A stretch of 64,000 bases of DNA from Actinoallomurus purpureus (GTDB lineage Bacteria > Actinomycetota > Actinomycetes > Streptosporangiales > Streptosporangiaceae), in contig NZ_JAMXMY010000001.1 in the NCBI RefSeq assembly GCF_024055795.1, forward strand, positions 434,001 through 498,000, in the 5' to 3' direction. Both the position numbers and the translations under genes were made by a program. This document shows, piece by piece, positions 29,294-38,130 of the stretch (positions are counted from its first letter, which is position 1; every line of letters begins with the position of its first letter). The notes under the pieces are model-generated. The model worked only from the letters and a program-made list of their open reading frames with translations. It was not told the origin of the DNA and did not search any database.

Positions 29294-31095
29294 CACTCCA
29301 CAGTCACGCTCTTGGCGAGGTTGCGGGGCTTGTCGACGTCATGGCCCAGCGCCACCGCCGCGTGGTAGGCCAGCAACTGCAGGGGGATCGGCAGCAGGAT
29401 CGGGTCCAGCTCCGGTTCGTTCTTCGGGATGACGATGGAGTCGTCGCCGAGCTCGCGGTGCCCCACCGTCAGCACCCGGCCGCGCCGGGCGCGGATCTCG
29501 CCCAGGGTCGACAGGTTCTTGTCCAGCAGCTCGTCGTCCGGGACCACCGCGACGGCCGGCAGGTCCGGGCTCACCAACGCCAGCGGGCCGTGCTTCAGCT
29601 CGCTCGCCGGGTACGCCTCCGCGTGCACGTAGGAGACCTCCTTGAGCTTCTGCGCGCCCTCCCGGGCGACCGGCCAGCCGCGCACCCGCCCGATGAACAG
29701 CATGCTGCGGTAGGCGGCGAACTCCCGCGCGACCTCGGCGATCCGGTCCTCCTGCTTCAGGATCTCCTCGATCTGCGCGGGCAGTGCCCGCAGGCCCTCC
29801 GCGATCCGGCGGCCGTCGGCGGGGGACAGGTCGTGGATGCGCCCCAGGTGCAGCGCGAGGAGGGCGAAGACCACGGCGGTCGAGGTGTACGCCTTGGTGG
29901 ACGCCACCGCGATCTCCGGGCCGGCGTGCAGGTAGACGCCGCCGTCGCACTCACGGGCGATCGCGCTGCCGACGGCGTTGACGACGCCGAGGACCCGCCC
30001 GCCCTTGCGCTTCAGCTCCTGCACGGCCGCGAGCGTGTCGTACGTCTCGCCGGACTGGCTCACCGCGACGTAGAGGGTGTCCGCCTCGACCACGGGGTTG
30101 CGGTAGCGGAACTCCGAGGCAGGCTCGGCGTCGGCCGGGATGCGGGCGAGCTCCTCGATGAGCTGCGCGCCGACCTGCCCGGCGTAGTACGCCGAGCCGC
30201 AGCCGAGGATCTTGACCCGGCGGATCTCCCGCGCCTCCCGGGGGTCGAGGTTGAGGCCGCCCAGGTGGGCGGTGTGGAACCGCAGGTCCACCCGGCCGCG
30301 CAGCGCGCGCTCCACGGCGGCGGGTTGCTCGTGGATCTCCTTGCGCATGAAGTGCGCGTAGCCCTCGGCGTCGTACGCGGCCTCCTCGGCCTCGATGACG
30401 GACGGCTCCTTGCGGGTCGTCCGCCGGTCGAGCGTCGAGGTGCGGAACCCGTCGGCCCGTACGGTCGCCAGCTCACCGTCGTCCAGGTGCACCACCTGCC
30501 GGGTGTAGCGGACCAGCGCGGCGACGTCGGAGGCCGCGAACATCTCCTTCTCCCCGATGCCGAGCACGATCGGGCTGCCGTTGCGGGCCACGACCACGAG
30601 GCCGGGGTGACGGCTGTCGACGACCGCGACCCCGTACGTGCCGACGACACGGGACAGCGCCTCCCGTACGGCCTCCTCCAGGTCCGCCGCCCCGGACCGG
30701 GCGATCAGGTGCGGTAGCACCTCGCTGTCGGTCTCGGAGGTGAGGACGACGCCCTCGGCGGCCAGCTCGGCGCGCAGCTCGTCGGCGTTCTCGATGATGC
30801 CGTTGTGCACGACGGCGACGGTCCCGGCGACGTGCGGGTGGGCGTTGAGGTCGCTCGGCTCGCCGTGGGTGGCCCAGCGGGTGTGTCCGATCCCCGGAGT
30901 GCCCTTGAACCTGGCGGGCAGCTCGGCCGCCAGCTCGCCGACGCGCACCTTGGCCTTGCGGACCCGCAGGTCACCCGACCGGCCGACCACGGCGAGGCCC
31001 GCCGAGTCGTAGCCCCGGTACTCCAGGCGGGCCAGGCCCTCGGTCAGGATCGGCACGGCGTCCCTGGGGCCGACATAGGCCACGATTCCGCACAT
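29293..31095 (-). CDS. glmS: Glutamine--fructose-6-phosphate aminotransferase (isomerising)
   Basis: The full-length 600-aa enzyme makes glucosamine-6-phosphate for peptidoglycan and other amino sugars. The N-terminal class II glutaminase starts with the catalytic cysteine (MCGIVAYVG) and has RWATHGEPSDLNAHPH. Two SIS domains follow (ILGCGSAYYAGQVGAQLIEE; AVSQSGETYDTLAAV). The conserved C-terminus PRNLAKSVTVE is intact. ATG 31095 follows AAGGAG. It is the second gene of a short operon, 11 bp after a small hypothetical gene. Confidence 0.97.
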   Translation of the reverse strand: MCGIVAYVGPRDAVPILTEGLARLEYRGYDSAGLAVVGRSGDLRVRKAKVRVGELAAELPARFKGTPGIGHTRWATHGEPSDLNAHPHVAGTVAVVHNGIIENADELRAELAAEGVVLTSETDSEVLPHLIARSGAADLEEAVREALSRVVGTYGVAVVDSRHPGLVVVARNGSPIVLGIGEKEMFAASDVAALVRYTRQVVHLDDGELATVRADGFRTSTLDRRTTRKEPSVIEAEEAAYDAEGYAHFMRKEIHEQPAAVERALRGRVDLRFHTAHLGGLNLDPREAREIRRVKILGCGSAYYAGQVGAQLIEELARIPADAEPASEFRYRNPVVEADTLYVAVSQSGETYDTLAAVQELKRKGGRVLGVVNAVGSAIARECDGGVYLHAGPEIAVASTKAYTSTAVVFALLALHLGRIHDLSPADGRRIAEGLRALPAQIEEILKQEDRIAEVAREFAAYRSMLFIGRVRGWPVAREGAQKLKEVSYVHAEAYPASELKHGPLALVSPDLPAVAVVPDDELLDKNLSTLGEIRARRGRVLTVGHRELGDDSIVIPKNEPELDPILLPIPLQLLAYHAAVALGHDVDKPRNLAKSVTVE

Positions 31096-31106
31096 TCAGC
31101 TCTCCT

Positions 31107-31376
31107 TCATCCGTAGACGATGCGGCGGAGCTGGCGCAGCGAGAGCTCGGGGGGAGCGACTCGGCGCGACGACAGCTCGGCGGCGATGCGTTCGAAGATC
31201 CGGTCGTTGGTCAGCCCGCGTGCCTTCAGCTCGGCGTGCCGCCGGCGGACGAAGTCCTCGGCGGGCTCGGCGAAGTAGGCGAGCACGTCGGCGACGACGC
31301 GCGCCGCCTCGCCGGGGCTCAGCGGCGACGTGCGGCTGAGGTGGGCGACGAGCTCGTCATGGGGATGTCCGGACAC
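31107..31376 (-). CDS. Small hypothetical protein upstream of glmS
   Basis: The protein has about 89 aa if it starts at GTG 31376. It is helical and charged, with DELVAHLSRTSPLSPGEAAR, VVADVLAYFAEPAEDFVRRR and LSLRQLRRIVYG. There is no membrane segment. The frame stays open upstream through a terminator hairpin, which makes longer versions unlikely. I do not recognise a characterised family. Its 11-bp spacing from glmS suggests co-transcription. Confidence 0.65.
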   Translation of the reverse strand: MSGHPHDELVAHLSRTSPLSPGEAARVVADVLAYFAEPAEDFVRRRHAELKARGLTNDRIFERIAAELSSRRVAPPELSLRQLRRIVYG

Positions 31377-31413
31377 GAGGGTCGATGCTGCCGGTACGAG
31401 AGCGACAAAATCA

Positions 31414-31443
31414 AGAATCCTGCCCGGAATCGGGCAGGATTCT
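31414..31443 (-). terminator. Intrinsic terminator between the NlpC-like gene and the glmS operon
   Basis: A 13-bp perfect stem (AGAATCCTGCCCG with its complement, 31414-31426 and 31431-31443) has a 4-nt loop and is followed on the minus strand by TTTT. It ends transcription of the gene at 31457-32077, so the glmS operon needs its own promoter in the short gap. Confidence 0.85.
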
Positions 31444-31456
31444 CGGTGATGCGAGG

Positions 31457-32077
31457 TCAGCCTTCGAGGATCTTGTTGTACCGGTACGGCCGGTAGTGGT
31501 TGTAGGTGATGGGGTGGACGCGGTGGTGGGTGCCGCCGTCGCCGGCCTGCTCGTAGACCGAGTACGCGGTGTGTCCGGGGTTCGCCCACTGCTCGAAGAG
31601 CATCACGTGCCCGGCGTCGCCGATGCTGCCCGCGCCGAGGAAACCGATCGCGTCGGCCGGCCGCAGATCGCCCCACCCGATCGGGTGCACGACCGGTCCG
31701 GGCGTGCCGTACCCGCCGCGCAGCATGCTGTCGGTGTTGTGGTTGAGAGGCGTGCCGTTCGCGTTCTGGAGGTTCCAGGCCATGGAGACGTAACCCGAGC
31801 AGTCGGTGCGCCAGCCGTTCAGGAAGCGCGTCTGGCTGTACGGGACCGGGCCGCCATGCCAGGCGGTGAGCCAGGTCCGGGCGCGGGCGATGGCGACGCT
31901 CCGCTTGGTCGGGATCATCGCCGCGGCCGGTGTCGCCGCCGCGGCGTCCTGCCGGTGGGCGACGCCCGCGGGGCTGGGGAGCGGGCCGACCGCGACGGCG
32001 GACGTCGTGGGCGCCACGGCGGTCGCCAGGGCCGCCATGGCGCCGAGCGCGACGAGGTTGCTGTGCCTCATGTGCAT
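31457..32077 (-). CDS. Secreted NlpC/P60-like (amidase-fold) protein
   Basis: The 206-aa protein starts at ATG 32077 (GAGG 5 nt upstream; ATG 32071 also possible). It has a Sec signal peptide (NLVALGAMAALATAVAPTTS). The mature domain has WRTDCSGYVSMAW, with the candidate catalytic cysteine, GDLRPADAIGFLG and AGHVMLFEQW with the histidine, consistent with an NlpC/P60 or related amidase-fold cysteine hydrolase. It would act on the cell wall outside the membrane. A class A beta-lactamase-like gene lies just upstream on the same strand. Confidence 0.8.
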   Translation of the reverse strand: MHMRHSNLVALGAMAALATAVAPTTSAVAVGPLPSPAGVAHRQDAAAATPAAAMIPTKRSVAIARARTWLTAWHGGPVPYSQTRFLNGWRTDCSGYVSMAWNLQNANGTPLNHNTDSMLRGGYGTPGPVVHPIGWGDLRPADAIGFLGAGSIGDAGHVMLFEQWANPGHTAYSVYEQAGDGGTHHRVHPITYNHYRPYRYNKILEG

Positions 32078-32098
32078 CCTTTCCTCGGGAGCTTCCCT

Positions 32099-32938
32099 TT
32101 AGGAATTGAGGTCGCGGTGAATGACGCGGGCGACGCCCTCGATGGTCTCGTGGCCGTACGCCTCGGTCGGGTTCCCTTGGGTGAGCACGACGATCTGGTA
32201 GTCCTTGCCGTGGCCGTCGAACGCGCCGAGGCTGTTGACCCGCCATCCGGCGCCGTCGGACCGATCGACCCAGCCGTTCTTGACGTGGACGTTCACCCCC
32301 GCCGGGGCGCCGGTCGGCGTCCCCCAGCGCTGGCCCGGCACGACCGCGGCCATCAGCCGGAGGACGTACGCCCGTGAGGCGGCGCCGAGCGTCGTTGTGC
32401 CGCTGAACGTCAGGAGTTTGAGGAGGATGAGCTGGTCGCCGGCGGTGATCTGCGTCTTACCCCAGTAGCCCGACTCGTCGATCCGGGTTTCGTCCATCCC
32501 GGCGAGGGCCAGGAAATGCCGGATGCCCGCTTGCCCGACCTCGTTCCACAGCGCGGTCGCGGACGCGTTGTCCGACCGTGTGATCATGCTCTCGGCCAGC
32601 CGCTGCTCCTGGGCCGTCAGCCCGCGACGGGCCTCCTCGGCCCGGCGCAGCAGCGCCGCCAGGATCGTGACCTTGACGACGCTGGCCGACTGGAAGTGCG
32701 TCGTGGCGGCGAGCCCGCAGCGGGTGTGCGTCGGCCGGTCGAAGACGCCGACCGCGACGGGCCCGTGGCGGCCCCGGAGCGCCGCGGGGATATCGGCGGA
32801 CAGCCGTGCGGCGAGGGCGGGGGAGCGGTCCGACGAGCAGACGGGGACGGCGGCGCCGGCCGGGAGAGGCGACGCCGTCGCCGCGCACGCGGCGGTGAGC
32901 GCGGACGTGACGGCGGTGATCGTTCGTCGCGTTCTCAT
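32099..32938 (-). CDS. Secreted serine hydrolase, class A beta-lactamase fold
   Basis: The 279-aa protein starts at ATG 32938 with a signal peptide (MRTRRTITAV...CAATASPLPAGA). Active-site elements of class A enzymes are visible: SASVVKV (SxxK), SDN in TRSDNASATALW and KNGW in the place of KTG. Two motif deviations, plus the pairing with a cell-wall hydrolase gene 21 bp downstream, make a wall-related serine hydrolase as likely as a true beta-lactamase. Confidence 0.82.
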   Translation of the reverse strand: MRTRRTITAVTSALTAACAATASPLPAGAAVPVCSSDRSPALAARLSADIPAALRGRHGPVAVGVFDRPTHTRCGLAATTHFQSASVVKVTILAALLRRAEEARRGLTAQEQRLAESMITRSDNASATALWNEVGQAGIRHFLALAGMDETRIDESGYWGKTQITAGDQLILLKLLTFSGTTTLGAASRAYVLRLMAAVVPGQRWGTPTGAPAGVNVHVKNGWVDRSDGAGWRVNSLGAFDGHGKDYQIVVLTQGNPTEAYGHETIEGVARVIHRDLNS

Positions 32939-33084
32939 GACCCTCGCTCGTGTGACGGATTGCATTGGGAGGATAACAGGCAGTAGTTGCCTGGTCTCGA
33001 TGTCACCTGCGGCGGGTCGTCCGAATGGGCTTCTCTCGACCGGCGGGCATCGGACCACCCGCCGTCAAGTGGGTGGTCTCTCCG

Positions 33085-33666
33085 TCAGTCGAGAGCGGCC
33101 AGGGCCTGCTCGGCCGCGTCGCGGAGCCGCGCCGGATCGGGGTGGGCCCGGCCGAGCACCCGCATCCCCTGCAGGAGCACGAGCAGGAAGCGGGCCAGCG
33201 CCCGCGGGTCCTTGTCCGCCGACAGCTCACCCTGGGCCCGAGCCCTGGTCAGCGCGGAGGTGAGGGCGGTCTCCACGATGTCCCAGCTCGCCTCGACCCG
33301 GCGGGCCGCCTGCGGGTCACGGCCCCCGAGCTCGACCGCGGTGTTCACGACCATGCAGCCACGCCGATGCGGGTCGGTCGCCGACTCGTCGGCGTAGGCG
33401 CGCACCAGCGCCCGTACCGCGGGCAGGGCGGGACCCGGCTGGGACAGGGTCTCGACGACGCCACGGTCGCGGCTCTGCACGTAGCGTTCGTACGCCTTGA
33501 GGTAGAGGTCGTGCTTGCCGCCGAAGGTGGCGTAGATGCTCGCCCGCGCGATGCCGAGATGGTCGACGAGGTCGGCCATTGACGTCGCCTCGTACCCGCG
33601 CTCCCAGAACAGCTCCATCGCCTTCTGCAGCACGGCGTCCGGATCGAACTCCTTCGTCCTCGCCAC
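33085..33666 (-). CDS. TetR/AcrR family regulator
   Basis: This 193-aa regulator starts at GTG 33666. The HTH reads TSMADLVDHLGIARASIYAT. The C-terminal domain (TDPHRRGCMVVNTAVELGG and ALARFLLVLLQGMRVLGRA) matches the TetR_C_16/NemR-like subgroup, where the cysteine in RRGCMVVN is conserved and sometimes senses electrophiles. Upstream is a TGACCGACCGATC-type sequence (33690-33702) that could be its own operator. Its usual target next door is now only a decayed TetR/MFS pair. Confidence 0.88.
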   Translation of the reverse strand: MARTKEFDPDAVLQKAMELFWERGYEATSMADLVDHLGIARASIYATFGGKHDLYLKAYERYVQSRDRGVVETLSQPGPALPAVRALVRAYADESATDPHRRGCMVVNTAVELGGRDPQAARRVEASWDIVETALTSALTRARAQGELSADKDPRALARFLLVLLQGMRVLGRAHPDPARLRDAAEQALAALD

Positions 33667-33724
33667 GTAGGGACGCTAGCGATTGCAGATCGGTCGGTCA
33701 AATATCACGCTCTCATCAGGGTGA

Positions 33725-33895
33725 TCAACCGCGGGGTCGCACCAGCGGAAGGAAGATGTCATCGACGATCTCCGTGATCGTCTCCTCGGGCACCGGTTGC
33801 AGCGTCATGAGCAGTTCGTGCCGGAGGAGGTCGGTCGCCAGCTCCGCGATCCGCGGCGTCAGCCGGGCGGGGTCGATCTCACCGCGGACGAGCAC
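33725..33895 (-). pseudogene. 3' fragment of a TetR-family gene
   Basis: The minus-strand frame ending at TGA 33725-33727 reads VRGEIDPARLTPRIAELATD, LLRHELLMTLQPVPEETITE and VDDIFLPLVRP, the standard C-terminal 55 residues of a TetR repressor of the TetR_C_11 type. Everything upstream, including the HTH, is missing: the sequence joins a truncated MFS gene on the other strand at about 33895. Confidence 0.75.
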
Positions 33896-33899
33896 GACA

Positions 33900-34564
33900 C
33901 CTTCGCTGTCCGGGCATCGATCGTCGGCGACGACGCCCTCGTGGACCTACGGCTGTTCCGCGTCACTTCATTCAGCGCTGCCGGAGGTCTGCTCTTCCTG
34001 TCGGGGTTCGTGCTGTACGGCGCCATGCTGCTCGTCCCGCTGTACTTCCAGCAGGTGCGCGGGCAGGACGCGTTCACCGCGGGCCTGCTGATCGCCGCCC
34101 AGGGCGTCGGCGCGCTCGTCAGCCGGGGGCCGGCTGGCATCCTCACCGACCGGATAGGCCCACGATGGGTGGCGTTCGCCGGACTCGTCGTTGTCGCGGC
34201 GGCCACCGTGCCGTTCGCCTTCGTCACCACCGATACCCGCGAATGGTGGCTGGTCACGGCGCTCGTCGTCCGCGGGGTGGGACTGAGCGCGGTGACGGGC
34301 CCCGTCATGGCCGGCGCCTACCTGGGGCTCGACCGCGCGGCGGTACCCCACGCGAGCATCATCACCCGTACGGCGCAGCAGGTCGGGGAATCCTTCGGCA
34401 CGGCCGTCCTGGCGGTGGTCCTGCAACGCTCCATCGCGGCCCACGCCGACACAGGCCCGGCGGGCCGGGCGAGGGCGTTCGACGTCGCGTTCTGGTGGTC
34501 GATCGGATTCACCGCCGTGGCGATCGTGCTCGCATTGTGGCTCCCCACCGGCTCTGAGGACTGA
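33900..34564 (+). pseudogene. 3' part of a DHA2-type MFS drug transporter
   Basis: From about 33900 the plus-strand frame reads DDALVDLRLFRVTSFSAAGG and continues through about six membrane helices (LFLSGFVLYGAMLLVPLYFQ, AFAGLVVVAAATVPFAFV, FWWSIGFTAVAIVLALWLP) to TGA 34564. This is the C-terminal half of a 14-helix DHA2 family exporter, which is normally near 500 aa. The N-terminal half is absent, and the frame joins a TetR 3' fragment pointing the other way. A truncated product is unlikely to work. Confidence 0.75.
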
Positions 34565-34650
34565 GTCATGCGGATATCGCCTCGCCGATCGGACGATCTT
34601 GGGACACTGGGGCACGTCCCGCCGAGAGTCCGGTAACGGAGGAGCACCTA

Positions 34651-35013
34651 ATGCCTACCCGTAAGAACCTGTTCGACGACATCGACTCCATGGACCCCGA
34701 CCGGTACGCCTCCCACCTGGCCGAGGACGTCGTCATGCGGTTCGGCAACGCGGAGCCCGTCCACGGTCGCCAGGCCGTCCGCGACACGTGGGCGTCGTTC
34801 TGCACCGGCATCGCGGGGGTGTCGCATGACCTCGTCGAGCAGTGGGACGCCGGTCCCGCGACGATCGCCGAGTCGAACGTGACGTACACCCGCAAGGACG
34901 GCAGCACCGTCACCGTCCCGGTCGTGACGATCTACCGCTCCAGCCGCGACGACGGCCTGATCGAGGATTACCGGATCTTCATCGACCTGGCACCGCTCTT
35001 CGCCGAAGGGTGA
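34651..35013 (+). CDS. NTF2-like/SnoaL-like protein
   Basis: The 120-aa protein starts at ATG 34651 after GGAGGAG. The cone-shaped NTF2-like fold is suggested by MDPDRYASHLAEDVVMRFGN, HGRQAVRDTWASFC and VTIYRSSRDDGLIEDYRIF. Such proteins may be isomerases, cyclases or binding domains; none can be chosen here. It stands alone after the decayed MFS gene. Confidence 0.82.
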   Translation: MPTRKNLFDDIDSMDPDRYASHLAEDVVMRFGNAEPVHGRQAVRDTWASFCTGIAGVSHDLVEQWDAGPATIAESNVTYTRKDGSTVTVPVVTIYRSSRDDGLIEDYRIFIDLAPLFAEG

Positions 35014-35368
35014 TCCCGGCGAAACGGAAGAACAGCGTCAGCTCCCGGTCGGATGATGCCCGGACCAAGATGTCCGAGGCGTTTCCGGCACCTGCAGAGT
35101 GCCGCAGACGCAGGCCGGGTGGACGCTCAGGCGCTGGTAGGGCAGCCGCAGATGGTGATCTTGCTGGTTGGGTGTTGGAGAACGTGCGGACAACCGCAGA
35201 GTGAGGTTGATGGTTCAAGTGCGCAGCGTCATCGTTGGCGAGTTGCGGGGCCCGAGGCGCAGGTGGTCGAGCCTTCGAGTTGGGTGAGTTTCCTTGGCCC
35301 GGCCTCGTCGGGCAGCGGTGTGAGTCCGGCCGGGAGCGCGGTGCCGATGGCGACCGGGCGAGTAGCAC
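35014..35368. other. Intergenic region at the left edge of the accessory island
   Basis: These 355 bp have no convincing gene. Codon periodicity is weak on both strands and short open frames lack ribosome sites. It lies where base composition begins to change toward the less GC-rich island. No insertion-sequence ends or tRNA were recognised. Confidence 0.5.
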
Positions 35369-36670
35369 TCACGGGCTCATGATTTTGCTTCGTCCTGCCA
35401 GCTCCACCGGTTCACCGCCGAACAGCAGGCCCTGAACGGTTAGGAACTCCGCGCTTGCCATCCCTACTGAGGCGCGCCCGGTCACGCCCTGTTCGAGCAG
35501 GGCACGAGCCACCATGGCGGCTCCTCGATGTCGCGGTGGCCGCCAGCCTCGGCCGCGTACCGTCCAGATGCCCGATCTGCCGAACACGCCCTTTTCCAGG
35601 GACCGTAGCCACGCGGGCAGGTCTGCTGGTGCGCAGGGCGTGTACAGCTGTGGGCACAGCAGCAGCGTGATTCTCTCCCGCAGCGAGTGGGCCGGGTGGT
35701 CGGCTTCGATGAGCAGTTCCTCCGCAGTGACCTGGAGGGGCGGTTCCGCGCCGGGCGTCCTGGTGACGGCGAGGCGGGCGTCGGGTGGCAGGCGGACGTC
35801 GCCGGGTCTTGGCAGCGGCTCGGCCCATCGAATCGCCCACCCGCGGCCGAGTTCGACCATCAGCGTTTCGTACACGTGGGCGAGGTCGCCGAGCGATCGG
35901 AGCGGGAGCGGCGTCGTGTCCCGTGGATGGAACAGGCGGACCAGGTCGTCCACGAGCTGTACGGTCTCCCCGCGGAGGTTGAGCGTCTCGTGTCCCCACC
36001 CGGTGACCCACAGCAAGTACTCGTCCGAGCGGACATGTCTCTTGATCTCGACCGGCTGGGGGTACCGCGCGCGCACGCTTCCCGGGTCGTAGTCGGGCGG
36101 TGCCGTACCGAGCATCCCGGCGAGCGCGAAGAGTAACCGGCGAAGATCACGGCCGTCCCGCAGCGTTGCGGGCAGCGGCCAGTTCGACACGCGCGTGCCG
36201 GGCATGGTCACCTTGATCCAGTCGGTCTTGACGCGGTCGAGTGGGGTCGCCCACAGCCACCACGAATCCGGCGAGTGGACCGTAAAGCCCACCTCCAGCA
36301 CGTTGTCGCCGGCGAGATCGGACACCAGGGTGTCGATCGTGCGGGGGTAGGTGTAGCTGATCTTCTGATCGTAGGGGCGGCCGTTCGGCGGTCCGCCAAA
36401 GCGCGGTGTCTTTTCTCCGCCGCGCTGCACCGAGAATCTCTCGGGTGATATGGCGAAGCGGTCGAAGATCTCGGCCAGCCAATCCTCAAGGGCTCCGGAT
36501 CCAGCCCGCCAGCTCAACCGATCCACTCGGCATCCCACCTGTCCGCGATCACCGTACATCCTCGCGGTCAGAGCAGCCAGCGGCCCAGAGTCGGGCAGCC
36601 GCCGGTAGGGATCTCTTTTCGGTACTGGACACACCCGCTCTGGAGGATATGGACAACCCTGCTGCTGCAC
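35369..36670 (-). CDS. Hypothetical protein, family not recognised
   Basis: The open frame gives 433 aa from GTG 36670; a later ATG (MYGDRGQVGCRV, about 36558) is also possible, and neither has a strong ribosome site. The protein is soluble-looking and Trp/Arg-rich, with HSPDSWWLWATPLDRVKTDW, WPLPATLRDGRDLRRLLFAL and RITLLLCPQLYTPCAPADLP. No nucleotide-binding, metal or membrane motif is visible. It is the last gene of a leftward series of accessory genes at 35.4-39.5 kb, so it may be cargo of that region. Confidence 0.55.
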   Translation of the reverse strand: MQQQGCPYPPERVCPVPKRDPYRRLPDSGPLAALTARMYGDRGQVGCRVDRLSWRAGSGALEDWLAEIFDRFAISPERFSVQRGGEKTPRFGGPPNGRPYDQKISYTYPRTIDTLVSDLAGDNVLEVGFTVHSPDSWWLWATPLDRVKTDWIKVTMPGTRVSNWPLPATLRDGRDLRRLLFALAGMLGTAPPDYDPGSVRARYPQPVEIKRHVRSDEYLLWVTGWGHETLNLRGETVQLVDDLVRLFHPRDTTPLPLRSLGDLAHVYETLMVELGRGWAIRWAEPLPRPGDVRLPPDARLAVTRTPGAEPPLQVTAEELLIEADHPAHSLRERITLLLCPQLYTPCAPADLPAWLRSLEKGVFGRSGIWTVRGRGWRPPRHRGAAMVARALLEQGVTGRASVGMASAEFLTVQGLLFGGEPVELAGRSKIMSP

Positions 36671-36782
36671 TTCATTACTTCACGATGGCGGTCGACGCGG
36701 GAATTCCGGCCGGTCGGCAGGGTCTGGGTCAGATGGTGGCCAAAGGTATACGAACAACGGAATTGGGAGAGCGTTCTCAGGG

Positions 36783-37076
36783 CTAGTCATTCTCGCTCCG
36801 GCCCCGGCAGCGAGGCGTGATCCGGGCGTAGTCAGCGACGCGGAATGTCGGCCAGTATGTCTTGTGCGGGACCGCTCTCGCCAACATCTCGAGAAGGTCC
36901 GCACCGTGTAGCACCCGGATGGTTCCCTTGCCGTCCGCCTCGACGTTGTCCACGACGTACAGGTAGTAGTGCTCGGGGTCGGCGAGAGCAGCCGTAAGCT
37001 GTGAATGCTTTATCGGAATAGGAATGCCGCGCGCCGAGCCACTGACTGCTTTCACCTTGATGGGCCGAACCGACAC
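36783..37076 (-). CDS. Short protein resembling the C-terminus of DUF3883 proteins
   Basis: This 97-aa frame from GTG 37076 reads IKVKAVSGSARGIPIPIKHS, then ADPEHYYLYVVDNV and LARAVPHKTYWPTFRVADY. The pattern of a K-rich strand followed by YYLYVV is like the nuclease-like DUF3883 fold found at the end of many defence-related helicases. No larger N-terminal part is present: an in-frame TAG lies directly upstream. It may be a fragment. Its codons are less GC-biased than the flanks. Confidence 0.4.
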   Translation of the reverse strand: MSVRPIKVKAVSGSARGIPIPIKHSQLTAALADPEHYYLYVVDNVEADGKGTIRVLHGADLLEMLARAVPHKTYWPTFRVADYARITPRCRGRSEND

Positions 37077-37129
37077 CTAGGCAGACGACATGAAAAGTAG
37101 GCGCTTCCCTGTCGCTGGAAAATGTGTTC

Positions 37130-37894
37130 CTACGACGAGAGCCACTCAGCAAGTTGTTTTATCTGTTCGAATAGCTCGTTTCCTGCGACCCCGACGAACA
37201 GGCCCTCTCCGACGCGAACGACGACGTTCAGTGCTTGACGCACCTTGGAAATAGGCAAGTCGGGTTGATTTACTGCCTCGTGGATTACTTGCACCGCAGT
37301 GCTCAGTGCTTGCGGATCCGACGTCTTATAGAAGTGGGCACTCTGCGCTTCTAGGAGCTGACTAACCTTGGCCAGGAGGTTGCGCACCTCCAGACGTTCA
37401 TCGCCACTTGGCGAGTTATTGAACACATTGCTCCCGACATTCGAGCGATGAAAATGGGACTCGCCGATGAAGTAGTTGTAGTTGTGGTTTGTCACGGTGT
37501 CGCCTTCCGCTGGTGGGTCCATTTCTTTGCGGTCTGCGTGAACGGCGATCGCGGCGGCCGCCTGCCCCAGCGTCGGCACCAGCACGGCCGGGCCGAGGTC
37601 CTCCAGGACCATGCCGAGGCTGTCCCCGCCAGAGCCGAGCCTCGGGTCGTACACAGTGGCGGATGCCAGCAGGCCCGGCACGGGCAGGCCGTGCGCGGCC
37701 GCATGGGGCAGCACCAGATGTTCATCCGTGAACGGGCCCCGCGCGTGCTTGAAGATCAGCGTACGGTCGCCGTCGAGCCGCAGGCGTTCGACTCCGGACA
37801 TCTCCCAGACCCGGATCGACTCGCGTCGTACGTCGCCGAGGCGGAGCTCGGTGCACAGCTCGGCGAGCAGCGTCTCCACGTGGGCAGGATCCAC
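37130..37894 (-). CDS. Chimeric protein: truncated phosphotransferase N-lobe joined to an unknown helical domain
   Basis: The 254-aa frame begins at 37894. Residues 1-125 look like the N-lobe of an aminoglycoside-phosphotransferase-type kinase (RLRLDGDRTLIFKHARGPFT, LGMVLEDLGPAVLVP), written in GC-rich codons. The catalytic loop and C-lobe never appear. At about 37520 composition drops and a different domain begins: MDPPAEGDTVTNHNYNYFIG, then a helical region ending EQIKQLAEWLSS. The second part could be an independent 130-aa gene starting at ATG 37522. Kinase activity is not expected. Confidence 0.55.
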   Translation of the reverse strand: MDPAHVETLLAELCTELRLGDVRRESIRVWEMSGVERLRLDGDRTLIFKHARGPFTDEHLVLPHAAAHGLPVPGLLASATVYDPRLGSGGDSLGMVLEDLGPAVLVPTLGQAAAAIAVHADRKEMDPPAEGDTVTNHNYNYFIGESHFHRSNVGSNVFNNSPSGDERLEVRNLLAKVSQLLEAQSAHFYKTSDPQALSTAVQVIHEAVNQPDLPISKVRQALNVVVRVGEGLFVGVAGNELFEQIKQLAEWLSS

Positions 37895-38130
37895 GTCTCA
37901 TCCTCTCGGTGAGTGGGGCGGCGAGGGTCACTTCCACTCGTCGCCGTGGTGAATTCGTCGGGCTATCTCAGAAATGCGAGGTCACGACGGATGCGTAAAC
38001 ACCTCCGTTCGGTTGGCCACGGCTTGAGTCGGTCGCGGCTGCGGAGAGTTCCCGGACACGAGGCACCGGGGGAAGTGGCCTCGCCTGCGCCACGGGGAAG
38101 ACGCCGCCGGTTCGATCCGCAGCCGCGAGA

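Noticed and set aside
32099-32938. Calling the serine hydrolase an antibiotic-resistance beta-lactamase
   Set aside because: SxxK and SDN are present, but KTG is replaced by KNG and the gene sits beside an NlpC-like wall hydrolase. Resistance is not supported by sequence alone.
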